From a virus: a stretch of 23,421 bases of DNA. The stretch lies in IMG/VR virus record IMGVR_UViG_3300041411_000108, positions 1 through 23,421 of that record; one strand, given 5' to 3'. Below the pieces are notes generated by a model. The model searched no databases and had not been told where the DNA came from. It was given only the letters and a program-made list of their open reading frames with translations. Positions 22,097-23,421 of the stretch are shown here, piece after piece. Made by a program: the position numbers and the translations under genes. The first letter of the stretch is position 1; the number at the start of each line of letters is the position of its first letter.

Positions 22097-23173
22097 TCAG
22101 TAGGTCAGGGCGATGGCCGGGATCTTTCCCTGCACAATCAGCGTGATGGCTTGCTTGGCGCAGGCTTCGGTCATGCCGTTAGCGGTGAAGGCTTCCAGTG
22201 CGGACCGGTTGATCTTGGCGCGGTGCGCCATATCGGCTGCGCGGGCTTCCTGCTGGCGGACGATCTCGGCGGCGGCATCGTCTGCGCGCTTCTTCTCATC
22301 CAGCCGCGCTTGCTCTACTGCCTGCTCTTGCCGGGCTACTGCTTCCTTGCGCTCACGATCAGCGCGCCGCTCGGCTTCTTCCTGATCGGCCTTGGCCTGC
22401 TTCGCCACTCGCTCGGATTCCTCTGCCTGCTGCTTCAGCGCCTTTTCGCGCTGTTCGGCCTGGTCCCGCTCGCGCTGGGCTGCCTCGTCGGCGTCCCGCT
22501 GCGCCTGCTCGGCCGCTTCCTTCCTGATCCGCTCGTCATGCTCACGCTGGGCTCGCGCTTCGTCGTCAGCGCGCCGCTGGGCCAGTTCCGCCTGATCTGC
22601 CTCGTACTGCTTGCGAGCGGTGAGCGCGTTGCGCAGCGTGGCCAGCGTCGAATCTTTAGCCTTCGCCGCGTCCAGCTGGAACTCTGCCCACTTGTCCTCG
22701 ATGGTGATCGCTTCAACCCTTGCAATGCGCTCATCAAGGTCGGCGGCGGTGACGCCATCCAGGTTCATCGCCTGATCGCTGATCTTCTCGATGTCCGCCT
22801 TGATAGCGTCAATCCTTCGGTCTTCGGCTGCCTGCCAGTCGTCCAGCGGCTTGCGGACTTCCTTCTGCCACAATTCCAGCTTGTCCCACACGCGCTTACG
22901 CTCGGCGTCGATGCGCTTCGGGACTTCCTTCTGCTGGGCTGACAGCTCCTTGCCGACGGCATCCAGCGCCGTTTTCGACTTGGCAACCTTGTGCGCCATT
23001 GAGGCATACAGGTCGCGACCTTTCTTGGTGGTCAGGTCCGGCAGAACCGACAGGAACTTGTCGACCTCGGCGCGGATCTGTTCGAGCCATGGGTCAAGCC
23101 CGTTTGCTGCGCTATAGACGGCCAGCGCGGTTTCCTTTGGCGGCACGGTGGCCAGCTCAGTCGTTGCGTTCAT
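22097..23173 (-). CDS. Phage coiled-coil protein (TolA-like in composition only)
   Basis: A 358-residue protein. The ATG at 23173 (MNATTELATVPPKETALAVY) has AAGGGG 7 bases upstream, although the frame is open further upstream. Residues 1-180 are helical (DLTTKKGRDLYASMAHKVAK). About 180-315 is an Ala/Glu/Arg/Gln-rich coiled coil. The end (INRSALEAFTANGMTEACAK, then VQGKIPAIALTY) is a conserved C-terminal motif of early phage proteins in many temperate phages. Automatic tools may call it TolA, but it has no membrane anchor or TolA C-terminal domain. Its place before the ATPase and ssb suggests a recombination or replication helper. Confidence 0.8.
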   Translation of the reverse strand: MNATTELATVPPKETALAVYSAANGLDPWLEQIRAEVDKFLSVLPDLTTKKGRDLYASMAHKVAKSKTALDAVGKELSAQQKEVPKRIDAERKRVWDKLELWQKEVRKPLDDWQAAEDRRIDAIKADIEKISDQAMNLDGVTAADLDERIARVEAITIEDKWAEFQLDAAKAKDSTLATLRNALTARKQYEADQAELAQRRADDEARAQREHDERIRKEAAEQAQRDADEAAQRERDQAEQREKALKQQAEESERVAKQAKADQEEAERRADRERKEAVARQEQAVEQARLDEKKRADDAAAEIVRQQEARAADMAHRAKINRSALEAFTANGMTEACAKQAITLIVQGKIPAIALTY

Positions 23174-23419
23174 ATTCACCCCTTGTGCGTCGATTGTCCC
23201 GTGCAAGGGACTGTTAGAAACATTTCCATTAAGGCCGAAGAAGTCGCCGATCTGCTCGACTGCTGCATTGATCCGCGCCTGGGCGGCCTTGCGTTCGGCC
23301 AGTCGGATCGCCTCCCGCTCAATGCTCCGGGCGGCGCTCGCCTCGTAGTCGTGGAAGAAGTCATTCGATGTCTGCTTGGGTCTGCCCCATGCGTCATGCC
23401 TCCGGTCCCATTCCCGGGC
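23174..23419 (-). CDS. In-frame open extension upstream of the coiled-coil gene, partial
   Basis: Reading leftward from the window edge, the frame of the coiled-coil gene has no stop. It translates to a coding-like, charged helical segment (AREWDRRHDAWGRPKQTSND, then ARSIEREAIRLAERKAAQAR) ending with a less typical stretch NGNVSNSPLHGTIDAQGVN. The other open minus frame here is Ser/Arg/Thr-rich and looks like a shadow. It is either the N-terminal part of one longer protein or an upstream gene that has lost its stop. Confidence 0.45.
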
Positions 23420-23421
23420 CT

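Noticed and set aside
22019-22942. 307-residue plus-strand hydrophobic ORF
   Set aside because: It is the Leu/Cys-rich antisense image of the Ala/Arg/Gln-rich coiled-coil gene.
22097-23173. TolA or cell-envelope protein
   Set aside because: Only the Ala/Glu/Lys/Arg-rich coiled coil is similar; no membrane anchor or TolA C-terminal domain, and a phage-type C-terminal motif is present.
1-23421. CRISPR array, insertion sequence or toxin-antitoxin pair of known type
   Set aside because: No regular repeat-spacer series, no transposase motif or IS ends, and no gene pair that matches a known toxin-antitoxin family by eye.

Overview
The window is about 23 kb of a temperate, long-tailed phage (or prophage) of a Pseudomonas host. 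Three things point there. The GC content is high. The tail, lysis and early gene families are ones I know from Pseudomonas siphophages. A copy of the 3' end of a Pseudomonas-type tmRNA gene (ssrA) sits where the attachment site should be. I see no ordinary chromosomal gene.

Layout. Bases 3-11427 (+) are the end of the late tail operon: tape measure (5' end cut by the window), two small tail-tip proteins, an NlpC/P60-like peptidase, a 1424-residue J-like central fibre/host-specificity protein, two small virion-type proteins, a tail fibre and its chaperone. A terminator-like hairpin follows. Bases 11488-12473 (+) are a lysis cassette: a GH19 endolysin, an Rz-type inner spanin, and an Rz1 lipoprotein nested out of frame inside Rz. 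Bases 12474-12933 hold a 39-residue single-TM peptide gene on the minus strand and the probable attP: the ssrA 3' end flanked by paired 11-bp direct repeats that look like integrase arm sites.

From 12934 to the right edge everything is on the minus strand and reads as one long leftward early region, comparable to the lambda pL operon. In order of transcription: a coiled-coil phage protein, a 47-residue protein, a RecA-like/Sak4-type ATPase, SSB, a DEDD exonuclease with a DUF3820 tail, a terminator, a double-HTH protein, seven small hypothetical genes, the tyrosine integrase, then eight tightly coupled small genes that end at attP. Those last eight appear to have their own promoter (15629-15657), with a perfect 14-bp palindrome in its spacer.

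How they work together. The right side supplies recombination (SSB, Sak4-like annealase, exonuclease) and integration (Int acting at attP). The left side supplies tail-tip assembly, adsorption and lysis. Tail/lysis genes and int meet across an apparently uncut attP, so the DNA is probably the unintegrated (virion, circular or plasmid) form, or the junction of two tandem prophages. The parts that are least understood, and the best place to look for new biology, are the eight-gene attP-int cluster with its palindromic operator, and the 39-residue membrane peptide facing the lysis genes.
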